Shown in pieces: positions 1 to 12,044 of a DNA stretch of 64,000 nucleotides. Both the position numbers and the translations under genes were made by a program. Source of the DNA: Acephala macrosclerotiorum (taxonomy: Eukaryota > Ascomycota > Leotiomycetes > Helotiales > Mollisiaceae); NCBI GenBank assembly GCA_014904845.1, contig MU119205.1:558001-622000 (forward strand). The letters run 5' to 3'. A model generated the notes under the pieces. The model worked only from the letters and a program-made list of their open reading frames with translations. It searched no databases and was not told the origin of the DNA. Positions within the stretch are counted from its first letter, which is position 1. The number at the start of each line of letters is the position of its first letter.

Positions 1-47
1 TTTTTCTCTCTCTCGTGTTTTTATCTATCATGCTAACAATTAATAAG

Positions 48-338
48 GAGAATGGCGTCGACACTGCTATACAATCCATTTACCGAGACCTTGAATACGC
101 CAAGTCTCTCATCAAGCGCAGAGATGGCCAGACGGCCGACGATACTCTCGAAGACTCAGAAGAGAGCTGGACATTCATTGGAGACGAACACGACCCAGAG
201 TTAGTCAAACGCATCCATGACTGGGAAACAATGGCGCAAAGTGGGACTTTGGCAGCACAATCAGTGCAACCAAGACGGAGCGAGGATATGGGGCGGGCGT
301 TAGGAACAGGCTTACTGGCAAGAAATAATGCAGCATGA
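48..338 (+). CDS. ATG26: Sterol 3-beta-glucosyltransferase, C-terminal exon (partial)
   Basis: Last exon of a gene that begins outside the window. A branch site (CTAAC, 33-37) and an AG acceptor at 46-47 precede an open frame starting Glu-Asn-Gly-Val-Asp and ending at the TGA at 336-338. The stretch IYRDLEYAKSLIKRR followed by an acidic EESWTFIGDE segment is the conserved C-terminus of fungal Atg26-type sterol glucosyltransferases. These enzymes transfer glucose from UDP-glucose to ergosterol at membranes and in some fungi support pexophagy. Only about 96 residues are visible, so the PH/GRAM and glycosyltransferase domains cannot be checked. The frame is also open upstream to position 15, but that part is intron. 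Confidence 0.8.
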   Translation, partial: ENGVDTAIQSIYRDLEYAKSLIKRRDGQTADDTLEDSEESWTFIGDEHDPELVKRIHDWETMAQSGTLAAQSVQPRRSEDMGRALGTGLLARNNAA

Positions 339-1955
339 CGCTGACTAATATTAGAAATGAGAATTGGATTGGGTCATACATGGATTGCGTTGGATTTGGG
401 ATTGCATTTGAAGGCATCGAGTCAGCGGTGCTTTGAGGATTGATTTATACATACCGCCATGAGCGGGCGAGCGAACGAACGAACTATAATTTGTATTGAG
501 GGATAGTAATTATTGGTACTGGTAATTATGGGTGGGATCTGATCAGATCGGTGTTCGGTGTAGACCTCGCATTAGCGCTAGATGATTGCTTTTATACTAT
601 ATGGCATTTTCGGTCTTCTTCATGGGATTTCAGCTGGGATGTTCGGTGAGTGAATGGGGCACGAGCTCTTACTCACTGCAGCCTTGTTCTAGCTTGCATG
701 ACTTGATGATGCATACATAGAATCAAATCCCACAGTGGGTTACTCAAGTATGTACTATAACTATGAGTGACCGTGAACATCTCTACCTGGAATATATATT
801 TGCTGTGCACCTCAAGGTGGCTGCTTCAGGCTGAATAAAGGGGCTGAGCCGAGAAGCAGGCTGAGCGTCCCACATAAGAATAACAAGTTGGCAGTTGCAC
901 CAGACTCACTCCTCGAGATGAAATCTGATCAATTAACAGATATCCGAACTGTTTGCTACCTCGCCTTTCAGCTAAGCACAATCCTTGAACCTTACACACA
1001 AGAAAGAATCCAAAACTGCAAATAATGAAGAAATGCATCTTCTCCATTCCAAGGTAACGATAATGTCGCATTCAGTTCCGCTCTTCTACATTCCGCATTC
1101 CAGCGCCTGTTCAATCCAATCCATCGCATGGCATGACTGCACCATAAAGGAACGTGACCTCAACATCGAGTCATTCCCACAGCCAATCACCTTTCTCGTC
1201 GTCTGTCCCTGCTTGCATACATGCATCTTCGCCTACCAACGAATCAGAGCATCCAAAGGCGTGAGATCGACGTCTCCCCACTTCCGCTTACAGCCCTCTA
1301 TTAAAGCGGTCTCCCCAGCGCAGCCAACTCGCAAGCGGGAATCCTCGAACACTACTACAAGATTACGGGTGACTTTTGAAACCAAGAACGCAAACTTTGT
1401 CGACCTATCCGAGAAGAAAGTAGCATCGCTCGATATTTCGAGACCCTGAGAAACATCCGCGTCTATACCAACAAAACAAATTCAACCTTTTGCGCCATTG
1501 CTTTGCATCACTCTCGCGCATTTCGGGACATATCTGCGGATAAGGAATAAGGATTTTGGGGAAGCAAAGGTGAATACATTTGGTGGATTAGGAGGGGAGT
1601 TTTAGTTTGGGGTTGCGCAGATGCACAGGTTATACAACTTTGGAGCTGTACCCCACGCGACATCTATGAGAGCTTCCATAAAGCTCAAATTGAGATCGTA
1701 GGTCTTTCCAACAGCTTGTAGATGCCGGCGTGTGTGTGCTTGCTAGCTTGCGACTAGCTGTTCGCAAGCTTTCCTGTCTCCAGTCACCCTCTGCCGTCCT
1801 AGTAGACTTGGGGACCTCGAGACTTTGCGCGTGGATTCACTTTTGTTGTTTGGGGGTTTTGGACGGGATTTGGGCTAATGGGTGTCAAGGCAGATCGAAA
1901 GAAGTGAAAACCGCATGAGCACAAGGAACGCGACAGCCACAGGGAGGTAGACAAG
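339..1955. other. Intergenic region between ATG26 and FCP1
   Basis: No gene is supported here. A 154-codon open frame at 985-1449 starts at TTG, shows no recognisable motif and lies in composition typical of intergenic DNA. A short GCGA/ACGA-type repeat occurs near 464-485. The 3' part presumably holds the FCP1 promoter and 5' leader. Confidence 0.5.
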
Positions 1956-4728
1956 ATGGGAAAGTTACTGAGCCTAGGGACGAAGCTGAAATATCCTATC
2001 ACCATCAATAAGCTCCTAAAGAGACCCGGTGATGAGATCGAGAAGCAACAACCGATATTGGAGTACAAATTCAACTGGACGACGACGGTCACAGACGAAT
2101 ATGGAGAGGATGAGGAATTACCACAGACGACTATTGTGGGGTGGGATAGTCCGGCTGAAGGCACGTTGACGAGATGGAAGATTCGTGAGGGCCAGGTTAT
2201 TGAGCGGGATTTGCAGTTTGTGGAGATTGAGGAGACGTGTTCGCATTCTGTCCAGTTTGCGGGGTTGTGTGCGATGTGTGGGAAGGATATGACGGAGAGG
2301 AATTGGGCGAGCTCGTCGGATGAGACGAATAGGGCGACTGTGAATATGATTCACGACCAGACGACACTGAAGGTCAGCCAGGAGAGAGCATCGGAGGCCG
2401 AAGAGGAGCTTCAACGAAGGTTACTGAAGAATAGGAAGCTATCCCTAGTGGTCGATTTGGATCAGACGATTATACACGCCTGTATTGAGCCAACGGTTGG
2501 AGAATGGCAGAACGATCCTACATCGCCGAATTACGAAGCTGTCAAGGAAGTCAAGGCATTTCAATTAGAGGATGGTCCTCGAGGACTGGCTTCAGGATGT
2601 TGGTACTATATCAAGATGCGTCCAGGATTGAAGGAGTTTCTGGCCAAGATCGCACAGATGTACGAACTACACGTCTATACCATGGGCACCCGCGCATATG
2701 CCATGAACATCGCCAGGATCGTCGACCCGGAAAAGAAGCTCTTTGGTGACCGCATCATCAGTCGAGACGAAAATGGCAACATCACAAGCAAGAATCTCGC
2801 AAGACTATTTCCGGTCGACACAAAGATGGTGGTTATTATTGACGATCGAGCAGATGTCTGGCCCAAGAATCGTCCTAACCTTATCAAGGTTGTTCCATAC
2901 GACTTCTTTCTGGGCATTGGAGATATCAATTCTAGCTTTCTGCCAAAGGTACAGGAACTGCCGAAGATAACTCCTACGCTAAAGAAGAAACACTCGACGA
3001 AGAGCGAAGACAAGGATTCCGAGCCAAGGGAGAACGGCGAGACGAAAGCTGATGGTGCATTGACAATCAAGACTTCAACTGGTGAAGTTGAGAATGGTGC
3101 ATCAAAGTCAGAGGATGGTACTCGCATCAGTGCCCTGGAAGAGCTTGTCAAGATGGGTGGTGGTGACGATCAGGCTTTGCGGGCAGAGCAAGCCGCAGAA
3201 CAAGAGAAGTTTTTGGAAAAGCAACTTAAGGATCGACCACTACTGCACATGCAAGAGCAGCTTGACAAGGAAGAAGGAGAGGAGGATGCGACACCTGAGG
3301 ATGCAAAGAATGGTGATGCATCACCGGAACACCCACATCACAGACACAACCTACTGAAGGATGATGATGTTGAGCTCATGTACCTCGAAAAGCATCTCTC
3401 GCAACTGCACAAGGCTTTTTATGACGAGTATGATAGTGCGCTTGTCAATGCTCATGGAGGTCGGGTTGCTCAACTCAAGCCTGGACACAACAAGAAGGTC
3501 TCGATCAAGGAGGACAAAGCGGATCTCAAGATCGTGCCCGATATTGGTTCTGTTATGCCAAAACTGAAGTAAGTTCCCAAAACCCCAGTGACGACGCATT
3601 ACTAACAACATTCTAGGTCCAAGACGCTGGCAGGATGTGTGATCGTCATGTCAGGGCTAGTGCCACTGCAAGCTGATATCTTAAGGTACATATTATTTCT
3701 AGCTCGTGAAGTTTATTTTGGTCTATATAATATAAGAAGGCAACTGAGAACGAATTTGAACAATCACTTACAAAATTACGCAGGAGCGAGATTGGCATTC
3801 AAGCAGCTAGCTTTGGTGCTGAGATTCAGACCAAGGTCAATCGAAAAGTTACCCACTTAGTTGCATCGACAAGTCGGACTCGAACTCATAAAGTTCGCCA
3901 AGCAGCGAAGTACCCGAATATCAAGATCGTTAATCAGCAATGGCTCTTGAATTCGATGAGCAAGTGGGAGAAGGAGGACGAGATCCCTTATCTTGTAAGT
4001 GCCACTTAAAGAAGCTTGAAGACAAATCTGCTAACATAGAGAAGGTCCAAATCCACGACCAAGACCGCGTCCGCGAAGAAGGATTCAACTCCAGCGCCCC
4101 CTCCTCAATCCACGACTCCGACGAAAGCTCCTCATCCGGATCCAGCGACGAAGAGACAGGCGATAGTCTGCCCGCCAGCCAAGAAGACCCCGAAACGGAC
4201 ACTGAAGGCCTAATACCCGAAGACTACGAAGAAGGACACTCTCCAATCGATGGTCTGAAAGAAGTCAATTGGGGAGGAGTCGATGATGAACTAGCTGAAT
4301 TCCTAGGCGACGATGATGATGACGATGATGAAGACTCGGCAAATGATAGTGATGCATCTTCAGCTAGCGATTCAAGTCGTGTCAGTAGAGCTAGTCGGGG
4401 AAGTAGGAGAGGTGTTAAGAGACCTGTTGGAGAGATCTCGACGGATGAGAGTGATACTGATGAGGAGAGTAATCTTACGAAGAGAGTCCGAACCGCCAAA
4501 TCTAGGACGACCGGGCTGAAGACGGTTAAGACGGCGGATGGGGAGAGTGAGAGTAGTCTACCTACGCCGGGAGTTACCGGGGATGAAGGGAATGAGGACG
4601 ATGTTGATCAGATTCCGACGAATGATGAGGGGGATGGGGAGGATGAAGATGATGAGTTTGAGAAAGAGATTGAGGCGGCGTTTGAGGCGGAGATGGAGAT
4701 GGATGGTGATGATGATGGTGGTGGTTGA
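1956..4728 (+). CDS. FCP1: RNA polymerase II CTD phosphatase FCP1
   Basis: Dephosphorylates the C-terminal heptad repeats of RNA polymerase II in the nucleus to recycle the enzyme. Exons 1956-3568, 3617-3685, 3784-3994 and 4042-4728 keep phase and encode 859 residues. The N-terminus has a biotinyl-like fold region and a CxxC-type zinc motif (C95, C105, C108). The FCPH catalytic signature VDLDQT lies at 166-171, with D167 and D169 as the catalytic aspartates. A BRCT domain encoded by exons 2-3 begins at LAGCVIVMSG and includes the WLLNSMSKW region. The acidic tail ends in a glycine cluster. The last acceptor is TAGAG at 4040-4041, only 7 nt from its CTAAC branch; the nearer TAG would shift the frame. 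Length and domain order match fungal FCP1. Confidence 0.95.
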
Positions 4729-5286
4729 TCTCAACATCAACTTCTCTCCACCTTCCTCATCTAAGATTTATGATCGAGGTGGGGGCGATGTTGGATTATT
4801 GTCTTCTTGTCTATTACTTTTTGGGCCCTTTTTACTCACGCCTTCATCACCCTGCATACCCAATGGCGCTTGGACAGGTTCTGCTGGCGTTCATAACCCC
4901 ACTATCTCTGCTTCTGCTTCACGGTCTCATATGGATGGCAGATGGGGCAAGCAGAAAGTGAGCAGGCAGGCTAGGGTGGAGTAAGAAAGCATCAGAGCAG
5001 CACAGCACAGCATAGCATAGGCGTTGAGGATGAGTAAATGAAATGATTTAATCCTCTTGACTTTTGAACTTTTTTCTTCCCCTCACACTCTTTGAATCCC
5101 TCGGCCTTCCTCAATTGTGAAATTATATGATGTGAATATACTTACGATGATTGGCTGAAGCCCAAGCAGAGAATGCTGGCAGAAAGATTAATTTGGTTAG
5201 CGTGCTTTGAGCTACCGAAAGCAACGCGACCTCATGCGATTGTAGATTCGAAAAAAGCGGCAATTGAAGATCAACGAACGAGCAAA
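4729..5286. other. Intergenic region, FCP1 to GRIM-19
   Basis: Holds the FCP1 3' end and the upstream region of the next gene. A short (CACAG/CATAG) repeat occurs near 4998-5018. No other feature seen. Confidence 0.5.
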
Positions 5287-6132
5287 ATGCCTCAAGATTT
5301 ACCTCCCGTTGGTGGCTATGAGCCTGTGCAGTACAAGGTGCGTTTTTATTTCTCCTTACTTTCTCCCCTTGGAGTTGTGGGGGTTGTGAGCAAGTGATGT
5401 CGGCAGAAGGTGGAGGGCGGATGGGAGGACGATTGGGCATCGCAGGGCTTGGGCGGGCAAGATGAGGGTTGAGGCAGAGATTGGGAGATTGAATAGATGG
5501 AGACTTCAATCTGGGGGCATGGCAGATGGGGGGGGGGAGAGCACAGCGGGAAGGGATGGGCGGAAGGGTAGGAGGCTAATACGAAACAGCGCAACCTCCC
5601 AGCACGCGGCTTCCGACCCTCAATACTGCTCCTCGGTGTAGCTGGCATAATGACATTCGGGTTCTACAAAGTTGGAAAGGGGATTAGGGAGCAGAAGTAA
5701 GTCCTGCCCCCTCTTTTCCCTCGCACATATTCGGTCCTGGGGTTGGGAGTTACAGCGGAGAGCGGTTGGGATTGGGGAGGAAGATGGTGAAGGAATAGGG
5801 CTGACAATTACAACAGTGAGCTCGCACGCGAAAAGATGTGGTCACGAATCCATCTCATCCCCCTCTTGACAGCAGAAGAAGACCGGGATTTGGTGAGGAG
5901 ACATTTGGCGGATCAGGCGAGGGAGAAGGAGATGTTGGGGAGTCAGACGAGTCCTTATAACAGCGATAGGTACGTTACTTCTTCCACTTGTACTTTAGTT
6001 TTTAATGGGATTTGGGTTTTGGGAGGGGACTGGGAGGGGAGGATGGCAGAGGTGGATGAGGGATTGTGGCTAATATGGTATAGATTCGTGCGGCCTACGT
6101 TTGCGATTACGCCGAATCAGAAGTCGACATAA
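5287..6132 (+). CDS. NDUFA13: NADH:ubiquinone oxidoreductase subunit NDUFA13 / GRIM-19
   Basis: Accessory subunit of mitochondrial complex I, anchored in the inner membrane. Exons 5287-5337, 5590-5696, 5817-5969 and 6084-6132 join in phase to give 119 residues. The N-terminus MPQDLPPVGGYEPVQYK is the family signature. A single hydrophobic segment follows (ILLLGVAGIMTFGFY), then the charged REKMWSRIHLIPLL and EEDRDLVRRHL helices. The C-terminus VRPTFAITPNQ is also conserved. Three of four exons end or start mid-codon, and each junction restores the frame. Fairly long introns (up to 252 nt) relative to the exons are the only unusual trait. Confidence 0.93.
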
Positions 6133-6763
6133 GGAGATTGTGGATTAGGATGGAATTGATGGGTACGGGTTGAGCTGAGGCATAGACGCGATATTGTACA
6201 TATGTATCAGGAAGGTAGCAAAAATGCACGGAAATCGCCTTCGCAGCCTACCCATTGTCTTTCGGCTTTGGCTTTTGGCGATTTTTGCTTGAGATTTTTG
6301 AAGATGTTCAGAGATATTGACAAGTGCCTTTTCATACCACGTATCTGATTCATCACATTTCGAGTTCATTCAAAATGTAGCTTAGGTTCATACCTGTCTT
6401 TTCGTTCCAGCCTCGATTGCAATTGTCCCTTTTTGACTTGGTGAAATATCTGAATGTCAAGACTAAAAAACATTTCGAGAATTACGGCACGTTCTCCGCC
6501 TTCATTCTATAACTACACAACTCATCTGAGTCTATGATTGAAGAAGGTTGTCCGACCGAATCAGCGGTGGTATGGATCGAAAGCTCCTAGCTCTTCCTCG
6601 TCCACCTCTTTCCCTTTCCACCAGATCATATATTTTGAACTTGGCCCCAACTTGCTTTGAGATTATCAAAGACTAGGATAGGAACAACTGCTATCATAAC
6701 ACCTTGTAGGAATTGAACTTCATCCGGCAGAAGTTTTCCACATGCCTTTTACCGTCTGTGCTT
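6133..6763. other. Convergent intergenic region
   Basis: Lies between the 3' ends of GRIM-19 and the reductase gene on the opposite strand. Nothing beyond likely 3' untranslated sequence is seen. Confidence 0.5.
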
Positions 6764-8179
6764 TCAAGGTGTCATCTTCTTCACCAGAAGCAGCCGACCG
6801 TTCTCATCATAATCTTCGTTTAGGAGAAACTCTTGACATATATCATCCTCACGTATGACTTTCCCCGTTTTCACCATTTCCACGAGACGAGTGTTGCAAT
6901 GGAGCAAGGCCAGGTGGGGTTTATCATTAAGACTCAGTGGAGAGGGACCTGTAGGATTTTCCTTGTAGCCCGTCCAAGTATAGTAACGTGTAAACCATCC
7001 ATTGATGTAGTCGATTTCTGTGTCTCGACCGGCTTCGACATCCTGTAGCATCGAGCTCGTATTCTGGGCTGTTTTCTCTGCAACAGATAGGACCAAGCTT
7101 TCTAAGCTTTTCACTGAGAAATGCTCTTCGAATTCTTTTTCAGAAAGATTTAGGTTGAGGGAGAAAGGTAAAGCGGTTGTGTAATCCTTCCCATCATGAA
7201 AGGGACCATGTTCATCGAATATAGACTTTTGGTGATCCCGAAGAAACTCAGAAATGTCTAACACCATAATACGCATCAAGGCGTAAATGGGTTCGTGGTT
7301 AAAGAGGTCGCCGTTCTTCCGCCTAAATACCACGGACAATGGGTTGATGGTGGCGTTGACGACTAACTTTCGGAGTTGGAGAATCTTGAGTTCCTTGGGT
7401 GAGACTGCTTGGGCGTTAAGCGGAGGAGCAGAGGTAATCTTGTCAAGGAAATATTGTGCTCCTATGGGAGGAGGGACATGTCTTGGTAGAGAAACGTGAC
7501 CGATGGTGACATTTGCCCATCCGGCGAATACAGAACGAAATGGTGCAGTAGAGTATACGCCATGTGAAGTCACGGCTGCAAGATAAGAAGGATGGCTTGT
7601 TGAGTGGTCGTAGTACTTTTCGGTGACTTCTTCAATGGTTCCAAGCCCATTTTGAGTAAAGAGGATGGTGGAATTGTGATTTAGTCGATTCGCGATTGAA
7701 TCGAAAGCTTTCAAGGTATGTTGAGCTTTGGTGGCTATGATGAGATGTTGTATTGGCTTGGAATTTTTTGTCGAAGGTGTATCAAGTACTTCAACGTCAT
7801 AGCCAGACGAAGAGGAGGGTATTCCAGGTAAAAATTTCGAGATACCTTCAATCTCTATGCTGGCATCAGCCTCTGCCCATTCCTGGAGGAGACTCTTCCG
7901 GTGAAACAGGAGCGTAATGGATGGGGGATCTGGTGCCGTAGCTAGAGCATGGGCATAGACTCGGCCAAGATTGCCTAGTCCGAGGATATGAATACGGCTC
8001 ATATCGTGGTTTGTAGAAAGACTCCGGTGGAAGCTTGCCCCAGAAGTGTGGGGTGTGGGAGAACTTGCGGCTTCGTTGAATGAGGGGTAGAGCCTCCTGA
8101 GTCCAAGACGACTAAGGGATTGGTGAAAAGCACTGGAAGCACTCCATACCGGTATCCGAGCACGAGAAGCAGCACTCAT
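6764..8179 (-). CDS. 2-dehydropantoate 2-reductase family protein
   Basis: Single-exon gene of 471 residues. A serine/arginine-rich N-terminus of about 58 residues lacking acidic residues before Asn57/Asp59 looks like a mitochondrial presequence. It leads into a Rossmann nucleotide-binding motif, GLGNLG at 67-72, right after an internal Met60. The family (ApbA/PanE; yeast Pan5) reduces ketopantoate with NADPH in pantothenate and CoA synthesis. The C-terminal helical domain carries the KLVVNATINPLSV motif, matching the conserved Lys/Asn region of ketopantoate reductases. At 471 residues it is longer than bacterial PanE (about 300), which is common for fungal paralogues. Several paralogues exist in most fungi, so activity on ketopantoate itself is inferred. 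Confidence 0.82.
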   Translation of the reverse strand: MSAASRARIPVWSASSAFHQSLSRLGLRRLYPSFNEAASSPTPHTSGASFHRSLSTNHDMSRIHILGLGNLGRVYAHALATAPDPPSITLLFHRKSLLQEWAEADASIEIEGISKFLPGIPSSSSGYDVEVLDTPSTKNSKPIQHLIIATKAQHTLKAFDSIANRLNHNSTILFTQNGLGTIEEVTEKYYDHSTSHPSYLAAVTSHGVYSTAPFRSVFAGWANVTIGHVSLPRHVPPPIGAQYFLDKITSAPPLNAQAVSPKELKILQLRKLVVNATINPLSVVFRRKNGDLFNHEPIYALMRIMVLDISEFLRDHQKSIFDEHGPFHDGKDYTTALPFSLNLNLSEKEFEEHFSVKSLESLVLSVAEKTAQNTSSMLQDVEAGRDTEIDYINGWFTRYYTWTGYKENPTGPSPLSLNDKPHLALLHCNTRLVEMVKTGKVIREDDICQEFLLNEDYDENGRLLLVKKMTP

Positions 8180-8713
8180 TGAGAACTGGTGCCTTCAAAA
8201 GCCAGCTGCCTCAAGGCCACAACACCTCCAGTTGTCTTCCTTGCTTGATATCCGGAGGAAAACCTGCACCTTGAAGCATGAGGTTGAGTCTCGGTTACCG
8301 AACTCCGAGACTTGGAACTTAACTCCGCGTCACGTGCTCTTCCCCTTCATCCCACCTTCCTCATTCATGCAAGGTCCAGGGAAGCTTCTCTATCTCTACC
8401 AATCGTCGTCCTTCACCGCCAGCCATCGCACAAACTCAGGTGCAGAGCACGCGTTTCAATGGTGGGGTTAAAGTGATGGCCGATGCACATCCAGTTTTTA
8501 TTTCTTGCTGCCTTGGGCAAGACGCGACGGCCATGACATATGAAGCAAGTGCACTTCTTATATTGTTCCGTGCTTACGCATCTGAACCAATTTTATCGTG
8601 AGCTCCTTCTTCTGGCATTTCTGTACTCTCATCTAAACAATTGCATTACTCAAGGCATCAATCTTTGTCTCTCAAATTACCCGCTTGCAAGGCAGCAGCG
8701 TTGAGACCCTGAG
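8180..8713. promoter_or_regulatory. Shared divergent promoter region
   Basis: 534 bp separate the divergent reductase gene (minus) and membrane-protein gene (plus). It presumably contains both promoters. No specific operator is identifiable by eye. Confidence 0.4.
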
Positions 8714-11066
8714 ATGCCGTTTTCTGACAATTTGTACTCCGCAGAAGATTCAGATCATGAATCGTTCAGTGAAGCGCTTAGCCCTTCCGATGGTTACTTC
8801 AGTCGCAGCAATGTGCCGTCCAACATCGTACAAGACCCCTCAATAGGCAAGGACGAAAAAGTAGAGGACAAGACTTTAATTCCCCCACCAAGCGTGCAGG
8901 GTAGAACGGGAGGAAGCTCGAGGACATCGCTCCACTCGGTTCTGCCACGATCACTTTCAACAAATAATTACGCGTCACATCGTAGTGACAATGCCTCCAA
9001 TGCTCCTAATTCTCATCCCCCCACATCACTAGTTTCGTCACGTCCTACAGATGCGATATTTTCAGAACGCAGTGCCTTAATAGACGGTCCACCGCCAGCC
9101 TATACCCTTTCACTAGACGTACTTGCATCACCTCAATCACCTCGGGAGCTGGAAGAACGAAGCTATAGTACCTTTCCAGAGCATCATCTTGAACGAGGAT
9201 ACCTTCCCCGCCGAGAACCAGAGAGTATGGGTGGACCAATCGAAGAGGAACCAAACGAGAGGACTCCATTGTCTAGCGAGCCCTATAGAGAACCATATAG
9301 CGAACCGAAGCCCGAACGAGCATCTCTCTGTCGAAGGATCACCAAGAATATACTACTTGTTGCATTGTTCGTTGTTGTAGTCACTTCACTAGTTGCTGCC
9401 ATACATGGGAGATCTTCTGTGAGTGTTGGCCCTCGTCGAAGCAACATTATCTCGTCAACTATCGTGAAACAGCCCAAGTCTATTCTTTACGTTGTCATGA
9501 ACAAGTAATTGTGCAATGAGCAAAGATCAACAGCTAATGCCATACCAGAACGAAAACAAAAACCCATCAAAAGACCCATCAAAGGATTTCGACGGCATGC
9601 CACCACCGTTCGATAGGCCTGTTGATGTTGATGGTCCTTATTGTCCTGCGGCCACGCATAAACAAAAACTAGTCACCTACGAGTTCCCTGTGGGCACTGA
9701 CCTGGCCGTTCTCCAGACTACTCATGGCGATACAAAAGATGGTGTGAATGTCTATACAAATGGGGAGGTTCGATTGAGACGCCTACCTAAGGAGTCACAA
9801 CACGGAAATAGTGCTTATTTCACGCTCGATGTTCATGTTAGCGATCCGTCATTGGAGGTCATCAAGACATTTGACGAGGACTCACGACTTCTGAAAATTA
9901 GTACCCCGAGATATGCACCTCTCACCACACCGGGCCGCCATTGTGTATCTCTCGAGATCACAGCTTGGTTTCCAGAGAATGCAGAGTTCACTGAACTCCT
10001 GTTCGAAGCCGTCACTCTTACCTTGCGAGTTTTGGAAGATGTCAAGGTTAATGTGTCTGGAACCTCAAAGTTCACGACCATAGCTGGCCAAGTCGTATTT
10101 CCATCGATCCAAGTACCACTATCGCACGATGTTTTGGAAACGAATTCTTTAATCGCTCCCATGCTCGAGTTTGAGCACCCATTCTCGTCTCGTCGAATCC
10201 TTGTTGAGACAATATCAGGTTCAATCACCGGGAGTTATCCATTAATGGACTACCTTGGTCTTTCATCCCAGGCCGGCCAGATCAACGTGAATGTCACTCC
10301 CGAGAAAGTTGTCAAATCCGACCCAAAACCAGCAGACCTAGAAGTCCAATCCTCCTCAGGCTCAATCTCAGTCAACTGCCCAGTCCGCTACATCCCACCA
10401 CCACGAAACTACATCACCCGCGTTCATTCCGGTTCCGGCAGCATCTCAGGATCCTACTACCTCGGCTCAATCAGCAGTTTCCGCAGCCAATCAGGAGGAA
10501 TTCGAATCGGCGGTCTCCCGGTCCTGCAATCCTCCTCAAGCACCATCGGCAACGACAACACTGACCGTCCAAACGTGTTCGAAACCAACACTATCAGTGG
10601 CAGCACAAATGTAGAAGTCCTTGACCCAATCTTCATCTCCCCACTCTCCCCCTACGAACAACCAATCCAAGAAAAACACCCCGATCCCTTCTCACCCCCC
10701 GGGGACGACGATCCCTACATCGTCATCCCTCCAAACCTCGTCCGCACCAACCAAAGCCTCTTCATCCTCGACCCCCGCACCTCTTCAGATAAGAAACAAA
10801 TGCTCGACACCTTAAAATCTACCCATTCTAGTACAGCGGCGAGTCTGAAAGTTCATTATCCCGTAGCTTGGGAGGGAACGGTTCATGCGAAGAGTGTTAG
10901 CGGGAGTATTACCGTTACTGGGGATGGGATTAGGATTATTAGAGATAGGAAGGGGTATGGGAGTAAGGATGTGTTGGCGAGGAAGGGGTTTGGGAAGCCC
11001 AATGAGGGGAGTTTTGTGGAGATTACGACTGTAGCGGGGAGTTTGGGGTTCGCTGTTGGTGAGTGA
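8714..11066 (+). CDS. Single-pass membrane protein with repetitive Ser/Gly beta-rich outer domain
   Basis: Two exons, 8714-9418 and 9549-11066, give 740 residues. The 130-nt intron has a GTGAGT donor and a GCTAAT branch before CATACCAG. Residues 1-210 are Ser/Pro-rich and probably cytosolic. One transmembrane helix follows (about 215-231, ILLVALFVVVVTSLVAAI), preceded by CRRITK, which suggests N-inside topology. The C-terminal 500 residues contain repeated SGSI(S/T)G-type strands (for example SGSITGSY, SGSISGSYYLGSI, SGSITVTGDG), resembling DUF4097-like adhesin beta-solenoids seen in many ascomycete membrane proteins. Function is unknown. The unspliced reading would give two separate frames (264 and 516 codons), but the intron signals and continuous topology favour one gene. 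Confidence 0.7.
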
Positions 11067-12044
11067 AGGCCGAAGGAGCGAGTGAGGAGCGAGCAGAGAG
11101 GTAATTGAGGAGAGGGCCGAGCGAGGAGTGAGGTGGTTGAGGAGAGTGGGGATTCGGCAGACTGGTGTTTGGGGGGTCTGGTGCTTAAGAAGATGGTTCT
11201 TGAAAAGAACAGGGTTTGAGGGGTGGTGCGACATTCTGGGAATGAGGAAAGTTTCTTTGGAGAACGAATTGCTGCAATATTTTCTTTCCAAGATGAAGGC
11301 TAGGGAGTCTGAATACATAATAGTTTCGGCGAATTGGCGTCTGGGTTTATGTGCAATGCGCAATAATAGGAGATAATGTAGCTAGGAACACCTGTCGCTA
11401 TTGTGTAGTAAGAAGACTTGAGCGAAAATATGAGCATACCTACGTCTACTAGACAATCCAGCTTTCCACCTCCAACTACAAAATCGGTTGTATTTCACCT
11501 TAGGCATAGAACTCGCTCACTCCTCTTCATCATAGGTCACATGCCTCAACAATTGCACGCTGCCCCGAGTTGCTTGCTGATGGGTCAATGATGATAGAGC
11601 TTGTAATTGTCTATACAAACCCGAATTATAATATTTTAACATTCCCTCTTTGTGGAATTCTGTGATCTGCTGTAAAAGGCGGGGAGAGGAGGCTTGTCGC
11701 TCGAGTAATTGAGGCTTTTCAATCACGAGGTTAAAAAGCTTGTGTGGTGGGTCTACTGTCTGCTCTTAGATGCTCAGAACTGCAATCTCAATTTGATGTT
11801 ATATTTGTAAAACTTTCATCGGATCAGGTCCGAATTTGCGCTTGCATGCCTCATAAAGAATGGTTTCGGGGGAAAAAACAGCAAAATTCAACTGATATTA
11901 TCTCCACACAGTACATAGAAATCAGTAGCAGTCATCTCTTTTTTTTTTTTTTTTTTTGAAACATTCAACTGCGCATAACCATTATACTAAAGGTCTCAGC
12001 AAGTTTCAAAGAGGCCTTTCAGTTGTCGAGGGCTTTTGACCGAC
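11067..12044. other. Intergenic region with a poly-T run
   Basis: Contains a T19 run at 11939-11957. On the minus strand an open frame of 69 codons (11517-11726, GTG start) has a helical, Gln/Leu-rich composition ending in Asp-Glu-Glu-Glu. No ATG, upstream exon or known motif supports it as a gene. Confidence 0.35.

Noticed and set aside
985..1449. 154-codon open frame upstream of FCP1
   Set aside because: Starts at TTG, has no motif and ordinary intergenic composition; more likely part of the promoter and leader region.
11517..11726. 69-codon minus-strand frame with helical composition
   Set aside because: No ATG, no upstream exon that fits and no recognised family; kept only as a remark in the intergenic entry.
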